From assembly GCA_017397105.1 (NCBI GenBank), contig JAFQKF010000042.1:1-35826 (forward strand): a stretch of DNA of 35,826 nucleotides, read 5' to 3'. The first letter of the stretch is position 1; the number at the start of each line of letters is the position of its first letter. A program made the translations under genes and the position numbers. The stretch is from Clostridia bacterium (lineage in GTDB: Bacteria; Bacillota; Clostridia; Oscillospirales; Acutalibacteraceae). Of the stretch, positions 7,658-15,324 are shown in pieces. The notes beneath the pieces are model-generated. The model was not told the origin of the DNA and made no database searches. It saw only the letters and a list, made by a program, of their open reading frames with translations.

Positions 7658-7691
7658 AATTTGTATTATAATTGAAATCAGAAAATTTGTA
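7658..7691. promoter_or_regulatory. Direct repeat in the divergent regulator-kinase control region
   Basis: AATTTGTA occurs at 7658-7665 and again at 7684-7691, flanking a good -10 box (TATAAT, 7667-7672). The only -35-like element (TTGACT, 7638-7643) is 23 bp away, too far for unaided use. That fits an activator-dependent promoter, and MocR regulators are known to bind direct repeats. The assignment is inference. Confidence 0.35.
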
Positions 7692-7706
7692 AAGGAGCAA
7701 AAAGAT

Positions 7707-8537
7707 ATGTCTAACAAAAAAGTTCTCACCGTTCAGGATATCTCCTGCTACGGACAGTGCTCCCTCACGGTTGCTCTGCCCATCATTTCCGCTTGCGGAC
7801 TTGAAACCTGCGTGCTTCCCTCTGCCGTGCTTTCCACTCACACCGGCGGATTCAAGGGCTTCACCTTCCGTGACCTTACAGAAGATATCCCGCTTATCCG
7901 TAAGCATTGGGAAAGCGAAGGAATCAAATTCAACGCAATTTACACGGGTTACCTCGGCAGTGAAAAACAGATTGAATATGTTGATGACCTTTTCAATTCG
8001 GTAGCTGCAGACGGTTGCCTTAAGATTGTTGACCCTGCTATGGCAGACAACGGCAAGCTGTATCCCGGCTTTGATGCCGCTTTCGCAAACACCATGAAAT
8101 CTCTCTGTGCAAAAGCCGATTACGTACTCCCCAACATCACCGAAGCCTGCCTTCTCACCGACACCCCCTACACCGCCGAATATGACAGAGAATTCATTGA
8201 CACTATTCTTGAAAAGCTCTGTGCACTCGGTGCAAAGAACGTTGTGCTTACAGGCATTGCTTACGATTGCGAAAGCACCGGTGTTGTTGTATACGAAAAC
8301 GGCGAATACAGCTACTACAAGCACAAGAAGCTTGCTAAGGGTTGCCACGGTACAGGCGATATCTATGCCTCAGCCTTCACAGGCGCTCTTATGAGAGGCA
8401 AAAGCGCATTTGATGCCGCAAAAATCGCCGCCGACTACGCCGTAAAATGCATTGAAATGACCCAGGGCGATGAAAGCCACTGGTACGGCGCAAGATTTGA
8501 ACCCGTTCTTCCCGAGCTTATAAAGGCACTTGACTAA
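7707..8537 (+). CDS. pdxY: Pyridoxal/pyridoxamine kinase
   Basis: A 276-residue ribokinase-superfamily enzyme that phosphorylates vitamin B6 vitamers with ATP to supply PLP. Motifs are VLTVQDISCYGQCSLTVALP at the N-terminus, STHTGGF around residues 43-49, VDPAMADNGKLY (108-119), NITEACLL (143-150) and the anion-hole/catalytic KGCHGTGD (211-218, catalytic D218). The length is usual for PdxY/PdxK-type enzymes in Firmicutes. The ATG follows AAAGGAGCAAAAAGAT, a strong ribosome site. It diverges from the MocR/PdxR-like gene, the usual partner of B6-salvage genes, and ends in a strong terminator. Whether PdxY or the alternative PdxK name fits better cannot be decided here. Confidence 0.87.
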   Translation: MSNKKVLTVQDISCYGQCSLTVALPIISACGLETCVLPSAVLSTHTGGFKGFTFRDLTEDIPLIRKHWESEGIKFNAIYTGYLGSEKQIEYVDDLFNSVAADGCLKIVDPAMADNGKLYPGFDAAFANTMKSLCAKADYVLPNITEACLLTDTPYTAEYDREFIDTILEKLCALGAKNVVLTGIAYDCESTGVVVYENGEYSYYKHKKLAKGCHGTGDIYASAFTGALMRGKSAFDAAKIAADYAVKCIEMTQGDESHWYGARFEPVLPELIKALD

Positions 8538-8546
8538 AAACAAAAG

Positions 8547-8586
8547 TCCCAACTCAAGGCATCTTGCCCTGAGTTGGGATTTTTTT
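8547..8586. terminator. Bidirectional terminator after the pyridoxal kinase
   Basis: TCCCAACTCA (plus inner GGC) pairs with TGAGTTGGGA (plus inner GCC), followed by seven T on the plus strand. The minus strand also reads into a T-rich run, so it can serve the convergent phosphoesterase gene as well. Confidence 0.88.
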
Positions 8587-9745
8587 AATCAAAAATCTTT
8601 TTTAATGCCTTCACGGTTTTGAATGTAAGCGCAGTTGCGGCACAGACCGAGCCTGCAATAAGAATTCCTTTTTCAAGAATTTTATCATCCGCATCCCAGA
8701 TGTAACGCAGATTTGCGCCAAGCGAATCTCCGCATAAATCTGTATAATCAAGAGTATATGTTTCAAACTCATCAGGCTTGTTTTCATCAAGCACAAACAC
8801 CCTGACACCCCTCTGGTCATTACCGTAGCATCTGAACGAAGCGGCAGGAGTGGCAACGAATTTTATGCCGTCAACCTCACCCACAAAGTTATTGCAATGG
8901 TCGTGACCCGTAACCACAGCCATAACGTCGCCCGTTTCTTTGATTGCTTCAAACAGACCGAATTCATCGTCACAGCCGTTGAAATACTCGCCGAGGAATC
9001 CGCTTGCTTTTTCAGTATCAAGGCAATAATACTTGTTACTGTCATAAGCCTTGACAGCGCCGCGCTTAGTCGGCTTGCATTCTTTAAGAAGTTCAAGAGT
9101 CTGATTGAGCGGAATATGCTGGAAAAGCAGGGATTTAACAAGCTTGCCGCCGTTCTCCGCCTTTAACTGAGCGCTTTTTTCCTTATACCACTCAACGGTT
9201 TCCTTCTTTATTGCCGCATATCCTCTGTCCTCCTGATGATCATGCCATGCGCAGTCAAGCATCCAGAGGTTAAACACGGTTTTTGAACCGTCATTTGACA
9301 AAACGGGAATATTGTAAGTATCGCAATCCACTCTGTGGTCAGAATCATTCATGGGAAGGCACATTGAATATTTTCTGTAAGCCTCGATATGCTCCTGCTT
9401 TGTTACGCAGTTACAGTCATCATGGTTGCCGTAAACCATTGCAAAAGGAATTCCCCTTCTCTCAAGCGGATCAAGAATATGCGCAAGGGATTTTTCAATT
9501 CTGTCATAAGTAGCCTGCCAACCCGAAGCCACCTGACGGGTTCCGAATCTTGCATCAAGCAAGTGGTTACCGAGGATATTGTCGCCCGTAAAGAGCACAA
9601 GGTCGGGCTTAACTTTGTCGTAAGCACTGTCAAGCATTTTAACCATCGCCTTGCGTACGTAAACCATATCCTGAGGGTCACTGACCTGCATTATTACGAG
9701 CTTACCGTCCTCATTAAGCCTTATTTCATTTGTTTTTCTGCTCAT
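8585..9745 (-). CDS. Calcineurin-like metallophosphoesterase with a C-terminal hydrophobic segment
   Basis: A 386-residue protein with the metallophosphoesterase motif series: VSDPQD (residues 22-26), FTGDN (52-56), YGNHDD (105-110), a late QHIP and TGHDHCNNF. In the first motif the usual D-x-H is D23-P-Q25, so one metal ligand is replaced by Gln; the other ligands are intact. A hydrophobic stretch near the end (GILIAGSVCAATAL) may be a membrane anchor. It lies 11 bases downstream of the flavin reductase-rubredoxin gene with its own CGGAGG site, so the two are co-transcribed. The substrate is unknown. It resembles the phosphoesterase at 31653-32675 in motif pattern and length. Confidence 0.82.
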   Translation of the reverse strand: MSRKTNEIRLNEDGKLVIMQVSDPQDMVYVRKAMVKMLDSAYDKVKPDLVLFTGDNILGNHLLDARFGTRQVASGWQATYDRIEKSLAHILDPLERRGIPFAMVYGNHDDCNCVTKQEHIEAYRKYSMCLPMNDSDHRVDCDTYNIPVLSNDGSKTVFNLWMLDCAWHDHQEDRGYAAIKKETVEWYKEKSAQLKAENGGKLVKSLLFQHIPLNQTLELLKECKPTKRGAVKAYDSNKYYCLDTEKASGFLGEYFNGCDDEFGLFEAIKETGDVMAVVTGHDHCNNFVGEVDGIKFVATPAASFRCYGNDQRGVRVFVLDENKPDEFETYTLDYTDLCGDSLGANLRYIWDADDKILEKGILIAGSVCAATALTFKTVKALKKIFD

Positions 9746-9756
9746 TTTATCCTCCG

Positions 9757-10500
9757 TTAAACCTCTTCAAAATCAGATGCGGGGTGCTTGCACAACGGGC
9801 ACGTGAAATCGGCAGGCAATTCCTCCGCCTCATGTACGTAACCGCAGATTTTACATACGAATTTTTTCTTTTTCTTTTCGGCAGGCACCTCTTCAAAATC
9901 AGATGCAGGATGCTTGCACAACGGGCACGTAAAATCGGCAGGCAACTCTTCTGCTTCGTGGACGTAGCCGCAGATTTTACACACAAACTTCTTTTTTGAG
10001 CCGCCGTTTGCCGCAGGCTTGGGTTTAACGTTTGCAAAATAATATTCATAAGTCATGGAAGAATCCTTGCTCAGCTCTTTCGCAAAGGTAACCTCAGCCA
10101 TAAAAAGAGTGTGGGTGCCGCAATCAACACTTGAAACAACCTTTGCCCCAAGCACGGCGTTTGTGCCCTGCGTTACGTATGCCACGCCGTTTTCGGCGCG
10201 TTCAAAAGCCGCAAAATCTGCAAATTTATCGGTATTTCTGCCGCTTTGGAATCCGAAATGCTTAAAAAGCTCAAAGCTTGCGGCGGTGCTGATAACGGAA
10301 AGATTGAACTCCCCCGTATCTGCAATCATACCGTGAGTATAATTATCTTTATTTACCGCAATAACTATCTGCAAAGGGGTTGCAGTCACCTGCATGGCGG
10401 TATTGATTATACAGCCGTTATCCTTATCTCCCTGCTTTGCGGTAAGCACAAAAAGACCGTAAGAAAGCTTGTAAATTGCGTTATTATCAATATTCGGCAT
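9757..10500 (-). CDS. Flavin reductase fused to two tandem rubredoxin domains (high-molecular-weight rubredoxin-like)
   Basis: A 247-residue protein. Residues 1 to about 155 form a flavin reductase-like (FMN-binding split barrel) domain beginning MPNIDNNAIYKLSYGLFVLT, with a central NTAMQVTATP. Two near-identical rubredoxin modules follow, each with CKICGYVHE and CPLCKHPASDFEEV (four Cys that bind iron), separated by a short Lys-rich linker. The usual architecture has one rubredoxin. The family passes electrons to oxygen- or NO-reducing flavodiiron proteins in anaerobes, so an oxidative-stress role is likely. An in-frame ATG at 10515 lies within the ribosome site, so the ATG at 10500 after GGGAGGAA (10513-10506) is the start. 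The promoter is at 10531-10559. Confidence 0.87.
   Translation of the reverse strand: MPNIDNNAIYKLSYGLFVLTAKQGDKDNGCIINTAMQVTATPLQIVIAVNKDNYTHGMIADTGEFNLSVISTAASFELFKHFGFQSGRNTDKFADFAAFERAENGVAYVTQGTNAVLGAKVVSSVDCGTHTLFMAEVTFAKELSKDSSMTYEYYFANVKPKPAANGGSKKKFVCKICGYVHEAEELPADFTCPLCKHPASDFEEVPAEKKKKKFVCKICGYVHEAEELPADFTCPLCKHPASDFEEV
9761..9996 (-). repeat. Tandem duplication of the rubredoxin coding unit
   Basis: Two in-frame units of about 110 bp, at 9761-9870 and 9887-9996. By eye they differ at about 15 positions, all of which appear synonymous, so the encoded modules are identical over the core. The DNA divergence argues against an assembly artefact. Confidence 0.85.
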
Positions 10501-10530
10501 ATTTCTTCCTCCCATAAAATGTATGCTGTT

Positions 10531-10559
10531 ATTGTATCATATCTCAACTGTTTTATCAA
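10531..10559 (-). promoter_or_regulatory. Promoter of the flavin reductase-rubredoxin/phosphoesterase operon
   Basis: On the minus strand, TTGATA (10559-10554) and TACAAT (10536-10531) are separated by 17 bp, about 30 bases before the start codon. Confidence 0.7.
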
Positions 10560-10589
10560 TATTATTTATGTGAATATACTTTGGCGGTG

Positions 10590-10618
10590 TTGATTTTTAT
10601 TTTTCAACCTGCTATGAT
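10590..10618 (+). promoter_or_regulatory. Promoter of the DUF3298-like lipoprotein gene
   Basis: TTGATT (10590-10595), a 17-bp spacer and TATGAT (10613-10618) lie 28 bases before the ATG, with CGGAGG in between. Confidence 0.6.
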
Positions 10619-10646
10619 TCAAGTATAAATACGTCGGAGGTAAACC

Positions 10647-11405
10647 ATGAAGAAAGCATTGATATTATGCACAATTGCATTGATTGTACTTTCACTTTGC
10701 TCCTGCAGTGCAGGTAACACCAAAGAAAACAAAACAAATCCGGAAAAAACCGTTTTTAACAGCATCTCCGATAAAGCGGAAGTTCACGCAGACGACGGCA
10801 CTCTCGTATACAAAGCCTCCGTTGTATATCCCGAGATTACAATGACCGATAATAAACCGTCGCAAGAAAAAATCAACGGCTATTTCAAGCAGGAAGCAAG
10901 CAAAATTCTATCCCCTGAAAAAGACTACGTTGCTGAATACGAAAGCTACAAATCAGACGGGCTTGATTATTTCAGCAACGCCGAAATATCCGTGGTGATC
11001 ACCAATCTTTATTCGGACGATAAGATTATATCGTTCACTGCAGATTTCTACGTTCATGAGGCGTGCGCAATAAGCAGTTACGAATACAAATCGGGGATTT
11101 GCTTCCTGAAGGAAAGCGGAGAAAAGCTTGAGCTTGAAGCCCTGACAAGCGACGTCACCGCTTTCAACTCAAAGCTTGCGCAGACCGTTTCGGCATCGCT
11201 TACGCAAATGGAAAACAACTCGGAAATAGCCGGCGTATCAACCGACGATGCACTGAACATGATTAATTCCCACGAGTTTTTCTGGACTCTTGACGGCGAA
11301 ACTCTTACGGTTATATTCCCCACGGGAAGCGTTGCACCGAATTATCTCGGTTCAATTGAAATCCCTGTTAAATTAGAAGAATTCAGCGAAATAATCAGTA
11401 TTTAA
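10647..11405 (+). CDS. Lipoprotein with DUF4163/DUF3298-like (RsiV-like) extracellular domain
   Basis: A 252-residue protein with a lipoprotein signal peptide ending in LSLCSCSAG (lipobox LCSC, with lipidation expected on the second Cys). The exported part has VYPEI, then a linker helix (QEKINGYFKQEASKIL), SVVITNLYSDDKIISFTADFYVHEACAISSYEYKSGICF, and a C-terminal FWTLDGETLTVIF strand pair. This order resembles the DUF4163 plus DUF3298 pair found in RsiV and PdaC. RsiV binds lysozyme, but that function cannot be assumed here. It is monocistronic, with its own promoter and a hairpin after the stop. Confidence 0.65.
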   Translation: MKKALILCTIALIVLSLCSCSAGNTKENKTNPEKTVFNSISDKAEVHADDGTLVYKASVVYPEITMTDNKPSQEKINGYFKQEASKILSPEKDYVAEYESYKSDGLDYFSNAEISVVITNLYSDDKIISFTADFYVHEACAISSYEYKSGICFLKESGEKLELEALTSDVTAFNSKLAQTVSASLTQMENNSEIAGVSTDDALNMINSHEFFWTLDGETLTVIFPTGSVAPNYLGSIEIPVKLEEFSEIISI

Positions 11406-11409
11406 AAAG

Positions 11410-11438
11410 AACGGCTGACCGTAAAACGGTCAGCCGTT
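11410..11438. terminator. Terminator hairpin between convergent lipoprotein genes
   Basis: AACGGCTGACCGT pairs perfectly with ACGGTCAGCCGTT around a three-base loop. The following T run is short (TTT), and the minus strand has an equally short tract, so it probably serves both flanking genes. Confidence 0.7.
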
Positions 11439-11443
11439 TCGGA

Positions 11444-11920
11444 TTATTTGTTGGGTGTTTCGGATGCGTAACTGCAGTTGATATAATCATCCGCTCCGCG
11501 TGCAAAATCAACGTAAACGGTTTCAACGTCATCCTCAACGTAAAGATTTACGTAGCCGGAAACGTGGTTGCCGTTTTTGCCGGAGAAGCCCGTTTTCTCC
11601 CCTTCAATAAGCGCCAAATACGTAATTTCATTATAAATGTTACCTGCTTTATCCTCAATCACAACAGCCGACGTGTCATTAATAATAATACCGTCAACCG
11701 TATAGCTGCCATCCTCGGCAATCTCACTCTTAAGAGTTTTGTAATCAGAATAGAATACAATAAACCTGCCGCTTGCGGGATTACCCTTCATATCCGTAAC
11801 CTTACCCGTAAGAACAACGGTATTATTTACGTCAAATCCCTTTGGCGAACACGAAGCAAGCGAAAGCACAAGCATCGTCACGCATAAGGCGAGTGCGGTA
11901 ATTCTTTTTACAGTTTTCAT
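11444..11920 (-). CDS. Lipoprotein with a carboxypeptidase-regulatory-like beta domain
   Basis: A 158-residue protein with a lipoprotein signal peptide ending in LSLASC (lipobox LASC). The first part of the exported region, VVLTGKVTDMKGNPASGRFIVFYSDYKTLKSEIAEDGSYTVDG split over two strands, looks like a carboxypeptidase-regulatory-like (CarboxypepD_reg/Cna-B type) fold. The rest is acidic and unassigned. It starts 12 bases after the stop of the upstream GH5 gene, with an AAAGGAG site overlapping that gene's end, so it is co-transcribed with the glycosidase. A surface accessory role is possible. Confidence 0.65.
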   Translation of the reverse strand: MKTVKRITALALCVTMLVLSLASCSPKGFDVNNTVVLTGKVTDMKGNPASGRFIVFYSDYKTLKSEIAEDGSYTVDGIIINDTSAVVIEDKAGNIYNEITYLALIEGEKTGFSGKNGNHVSGYVNLYVEDDVETVYVDFARGADDYINCSYASETPNK

Positions 11921-11932
11921 TGTTTTTCTCCT

Positions 11933-13171
11933 TTAAAAATATTTACGAACTGTATCGCAAAGTCCGGTATAACTGAAGCTTTTATCTGTGCGGAGGGCTT
12001 CGCCCCATTTTCGTTGGATTTCTTCATAAGAATCGTTTTTTACATCGGCTTTTTCAATGCCCGACGAGCCGTAAACAAACCAGTCGGATTTATCGGCCCC
12101 GTTACCCGAGCCCTTATAGCTCCATGTAGTCCACGAAAATCCGAAAAAGTTGAAAATACCGAGCACGCTGTTCCACGTTGCATCGCCCATAGGCTTGAAC
12201 TCGCCGATCAAGACCGGAACTGCCGAAGGATGCAAGCGGGTTGCAAGCGCTATAAAGAAATATTTGATGTTGGCAGAATCGTAAAGGTGGAGCTGATAAA
12301 TAACGTTCTCCCAGCCCATTTTTGAGGGCATAGGCAGGTTATTTATTCTCCATATCCCGCACATGGTGATAATACGGTCGGAATCCTCCTCACGCACGGC
12401 ATCATAAAGATATGCGTACATATCGGCTATATACTTATCCTTCTGCTCATCACTCAATCCGTCAACGTCGCCCAAAGGCTCGTTGAGCAAATCAAACATC
12501 GCCACCGCAGGATTACCCTTATATCTTTTTGCAACGTATCGCCAAAGCTCGGCGGTAAGCTTCCTGCAAAGCTCGCCGTATGCGGAATCCGAATAAAGCT
12601 CATAAACGCCGCTTGTGCCCGAATGCTGAGCCGCATTCTGAGAGCCCTGAGCGCCGTGCAAATCAAGAATAACGTAAATCCTTCGCTGCGAGCATTCGGA
12701 AACTATCCAGTCAAGGCGGCTGAAATCCCATTCGCCGTTTTCATCAAGAATTTTAGTTCCCTTCTCGTCACTGTAAAAATTCCTGTACCAGAACGGAACC
12801 CTTACACAGTTATAGCCAAGCCGAGCAATTGTATCAAAGTCTTCCTCGGTAATCCAGTTATCCTGATAACCGTTAATAAGAGCATATGCACCGTCCGCAC
12901 CGAAGCGCTGTGTAAGGACATTGAACGTAGTAAGATTATCTTCACTCGACTCAACGGGACTCATCCAGCTTTCCTGCACAAGCCAGCTGCCGAGATTAAC
13001 ACCCTTAAGGGTTACTTTTTTACCGCTTTGGTTGACGATTCTTCTGCCTTTGGTTGTAAGCATATCGTTCTGACTAAAGCCGCAAGCTTCCTGCGCAGAT
13101 GCAGGCATCGCGGTGCACACGGACACCACGGCACAAACACACAGAAAAACACTCAGCAACCTTTTAAACAT
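11933..13171 (-). CDS. Secreted glycoside hydrolase family 5
   Basis: A 412-residue protein with a signal peptide (residues 1 to about 26, ending PASA). The GH5 (beta/alpha)8 signatures are present: LKGVNLGSWLVQESWM (55-70), CVRVPFWY (122-129), ILDLHGAQGSQN (168-179), FDLLNEP (226-232) with acid/base E231, H295/Y297 in YQLHLYD, and nucleophile E324 in LIGEFKPMG. The NLGSWL start resembles exo-beta-1,3-glucanase-like GH5 members, but cellulase or mannanase activity is also possible in this family. It has a strong promoter (13213-13241) and is followed by a co-transcribed lipoprotein. No carbohydrate-binding module or surface anchor is present. Confidence 0.87.
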   Translation of the reverse strand: MFKRLLSVFLCVCAVVSVCTAMPASAQEACGFSQNDMLTTKGRRIVNQSGKKVTLKGVNLGSWLVQESWMSPVESSEDNLTTFNVLTQRFGADGAYALINGYQDNWITEEDFDTIARLGYNCVRVPFWYRNFYSDEKGTKILDENGEWDFSRLDWIVSECSQRRIYVILDLHGAQGSQNAAQHSGTSGVYELYSDSAYGELCRKLTAELWRYVAKRYKGNPAVAMFDLLNEPLGDVDGLSDEQKDKYIADMYAYLYDAVREEDSDRIITMCGIWRINNLPMPSKMGWENVIYQLHLYDSANIKYFFIALATRLHPSAVPVLIGEFKPMGDATWNSVLGIFNFFGFSWTTWSYKGSGNGADKSDWFVYGSSGIEKADVKNDSYEEIQRKWGEALRTDKSFSYTGLCDTVRKYF

Positions 13172-13212
13172 ACTGAATACTCCTTTTTAAAAGCCAATAA
13201 TATTTACAGTTT

Positions 13213-13241
13213 AGTATACATTGATTTCATTTTAATGTCAA
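13213..13241 (-). promoter_or_regulatory. Promoter of the GH5-lipoprotein operon
   Basis: On the minus strand, a perfect TTGACA (13241-13236) and TATACT (13218-13213) are separated by 17 bp. Confidence 0.8.
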
Positions 13242-13322
13242 CCGCTCCGTAGCTGCCGCTCTTTCATCCGGCTTTTTTATTGAACTAAGCTAAAGTAATC
13301 TTCAATTTACAGTTTGTTAATC

Positions 13323-13351
13323 TTTACTTTATATTTTGTTTATGATATAAT
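13323..13351 (+). promoter_or_regulatory. Promoter of the ABC-2 operon
   Basis: TTTACT (13323-13328), a 17-bp spacer and a perfect TATAAT (13346-13351) lie about 50 bases before the TTG start of the ATPase gene. Confidence 0.6.
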
Positions 13352-13402
13352 TCACAATTAGTTGTATTATAAAACCAGTTTCAACCGAACGGAGGAATTG
13401 TT

Positions 13403-14464
13403 TTGATTGAAGTTAAAAATCTCACAAAAAACTACGGCGACGTTGTTGCCGTAAACGACATCAGCTTCACCGTTGAAGCAGGAAAAATCTACGGCTTCCT
13501 CGGCCCTAACGGAGCAGGCAAGTCAACCACCATGAATATAATAACAGGTTGCCTTTCCGCCTCCTCAGGCACTGTGACCGTTGACGGCCACGATATTTTT
13601 GACGACCCTATCGGCGCAAAAAAATGCATCGGCTATCTGCCTGAAATTCCCCCTCTTTACACAGACATGACTCCCCTTGAGTTTCTCACGTTTGTAGGCA
13701 GAGCGAAGGGTCTTAAGAAGCAGGAGCTTTCATCTGCCGTAGTATCCGTAATGGAGAAAACGGATATCTTCGACGTACGCTCAAGACTCATCAAAAATCT
13801 TTCAAAAGGCTATAAGCAAAGAGTAGGCATTGCCCAGGCCATCCTCGGCAATCCAAAAGTAATTATACTTGACGAGCCCACGGTTGGCCTTGACCCTATT
13901 CAGATTGTGGAAATCCGTTCACTTATCAGAGAGCTGAGCAAGGAGCACACAGTAATCCTCAGCAGCCACATTCTGCCCGAGGTAAGCGAAATCTGCGATG
14001 AAATCCTTATTATTTCCAACGGAAAGCTCGTTGCATCCGACACAGCTGAAAACCTTATAAAGAAATTCAACCCCGAAACAGTTACCGAGCTTGTTATCTC
14101 AGGTGACGTTGAGGCCTGCGCAAATGCTCTTGCAGCAATTGACGAAATCTCAAAAATCGAAATTGACGACGCAGCCGAAGACGGCACCGTCAAGCTCTTC
14201 CTTCACATACCGAGCAACGAGGATATAAGGCAGAAGGTTGCAGAAAAAATCGTAGAAAGCGGAGCGCTTATGCTTTCCATGAACACCGTAAAAGCAAGCC
14301 TTGAGGATATTTTCCTTGAGGTAACAAGCGAAAACATCGGTGTTTTGACAAGGGAAGCGGAAACCGCTGAACAAAGTGCAGAAGAAAGCACCGAAAACGG
14401 CACAGAAGAAACAGCCGAAGCTTGCACAGAAGAGAATGAAGAAAAGGAGGATGAAGAAGCATGA
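13403..14464 (+). CDS. ABC-2 transporter ATP-binding protein (GldA-like)
   Basis: A 353-residue ATPase with Walker A GPNGAGKST (34-42), signature LSKGYKQR (133-140), Walker B VIILDEP (153-159, catalytic E158) and the switch His in ILSSHILPE. After the nucleotide domain comes a ferredoxin-like extension (about 230-310) usual for GldA/CcmA-type ATPases. It ends in an unusual acidic tail of about 35 residues, rich in Glu (TAEQSAEESTENGTEE and onward). The TTG at 13403 is the start, preceded by GGAGG with an 8-base gap. It overlaps the permease gene by 4 bases (ATGA). It drives the transporter formed with the next three genes; the substrate is unknown. Confidence 0.9.
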   Translation: MIEVKNLTKNYGDVVAVNDISFTVEAGKIYGFLGPNGAGKSTTMNIITGCLSASSGTVTVDGHDIFDDPIGAKKCIGYLPEIPPLYTDMTPLEFLTFVGRAKGLKKQELSSAVVSVMEKTDIFDVRSRLIKNLSKGYKQRVGIAQAILGNPKVIILDEPTVGLDPIQIVEIRSLIRELSKEHTVILSSHILPEVSEICDEILIISNGKLVASDTAENLIKKFNPETVTELVISGDVEACANALAAIDEISKIEIDDAAEDGTVKLFLHIPSNEDIRQKVAEKIVESGALMLSMNTVKASLEDIFLEVTSENIGVLTREAETAEQSAEESTENGTEETAEACTEENEEKEDEEA

Positions 14465-15324
14465 GTGCAATTTTCAGAAAAGAACTCAAAAGCTATTTCA
14501 CAGGGCCTATCGCCTACGTGTTCATGGCTGTTCTGCTTGTAACAACAGGTATTTACACCATGATTTACAATCTTTCCTATCAATACGCAACCTACGAATA
14601 CGTTTACGGCGCAGTTTCCTTTATTTATCTTATAATAATTCCCATCCTCACAATGAGAATTTTTGCAGAAGAAAGAAAGCAGAAAACAGAGCAGCTTCTT
14701 TACTGTCTGCCGTTAAAAATGTCCTCCATCGTTGCAGGCAAATATCTCGCCGCCGTTACCGTGCTCGCAGTCCCCTGCGCAATAACGGGCATTTATCCTT
14801 TCATTCTTTCACTTTACGGAAACGTTAATTTCAAAATTGTTTTTGTTTCCCTGTTGGCATTCTTCCTTCTCGGTGCGGCACTCATTGCAGTGTGTATGTT
14901 TATATCCTCACTTACCGAGAATCAGATTCTCGCCGCAATCATTTCCTTTATCGTTGTATTTATCAATTATTTTATCGCTAACCTTTCAGGCTTCGTTTCG
15001 GGCTCAAGCTTCGCCTCCTGCCTGTGCCTGATGGCGGTAATCGTTGCCCTTGCGCTTATCGTTAATTATCTTACAAAAAACAAGCTCCTTGCAGAAATCG
15101 TTGCAATTGTTCTGCTTGCGGCATTGCTTGCAGTTTTCCTTATTGACCCCTCGCTCCTTGAGGGCGTTGCTCCCGAAATTCTCAACAGACTCGCTCTTTT
15201 CGACGGATTTTACAACATGGTTTACGGTCTGTTTGACCTTGGCACGGTTGTAATGTTCCTGAGCGTTGTTGTTTTGTTCAATCACATGAGCGTTGTTTCA
15301 CTTGAAAAAAGGAGGTGGGCATGA
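14461..15324 (+). CDS. ABC-2 type permease (GldF-like)
   Basis: A 287-residue protein with six or seven hydrophobic segments. It begins MSAIFRKELKSYFTGPIAYVF, a classic ABC-2 permease N-terminus, followed by IIIPILTMRIFAEERKQKTEQLL, in which the charged coupling helix ERKQKTEQLL is typical of GldF/NosY-like permeases. Translation is coupled to the ATPase gene by ATGA overlap, and its stop overlaps the next start in the same way. It presumably forms the membrane channel with the ATPase. Confidence 0.87.
   Translation: MSAIFRKELKSYFTGPIAYVFMAVLLVTTGIYTMIYNLSYQYATYEYVYGAVSFIYLIIIPILTMRIFAEERKQKTEQLLYCLPLKMSSIVAGKYLAAVTVLAVPCAITGIYPFILSLYGNVNFKIVFVSLLAFFLLGAALIAVCMFISSLTENQILAAIISFIVVFINYFIANLSGFVSGSSFASCLCLMAVIVALALIVNYLTKNKLLAEIVAIVLLAALLAVFLIDPSLLEGVAPEILNRLALFDGFYNMVYGLFDLGTVVMFLSVVVLFNHMSVVSLEKRRWA

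Noticed and set aside
7653-8348. A 231-codon open frame on the minus strand opposite the pyridoxal kinase
   Set aside because: The plus-strand frame carries all the kinase motifs, a strong ribosome site and a terminator. The antisense frame has Cys/Phe/Val-rich composition typical of a shadow and no ribosome site.
9761-9996. Rubredoxin duplication as an assembly artefact
   Set aside because: The two units differ at about 15 synonymous sites, which a misassembly of one copy would not produce.
12623-13252. A 209-codon plus-strand frame opposite the GH5 gene
   Set aside because: It mirrors the GH5 coding sequence and runs through that gene's promoter. No ribosome site or family motif is visible.
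13250-13290. A GC-rich hairpin followed by T residues before the ABC operon
   Set aside because: The stem is only four base pairs (GCCG/CGGC) with a long loop, and no plus-strand gene precedes it.
14203-14583. Ser/Phe-rich minus-strand frames opposite the ABC ATPase tail
   Set aside because: They arise from the Glu-rich GAA/GAG codons of the ATPase tail read in reverse, with no start signals.
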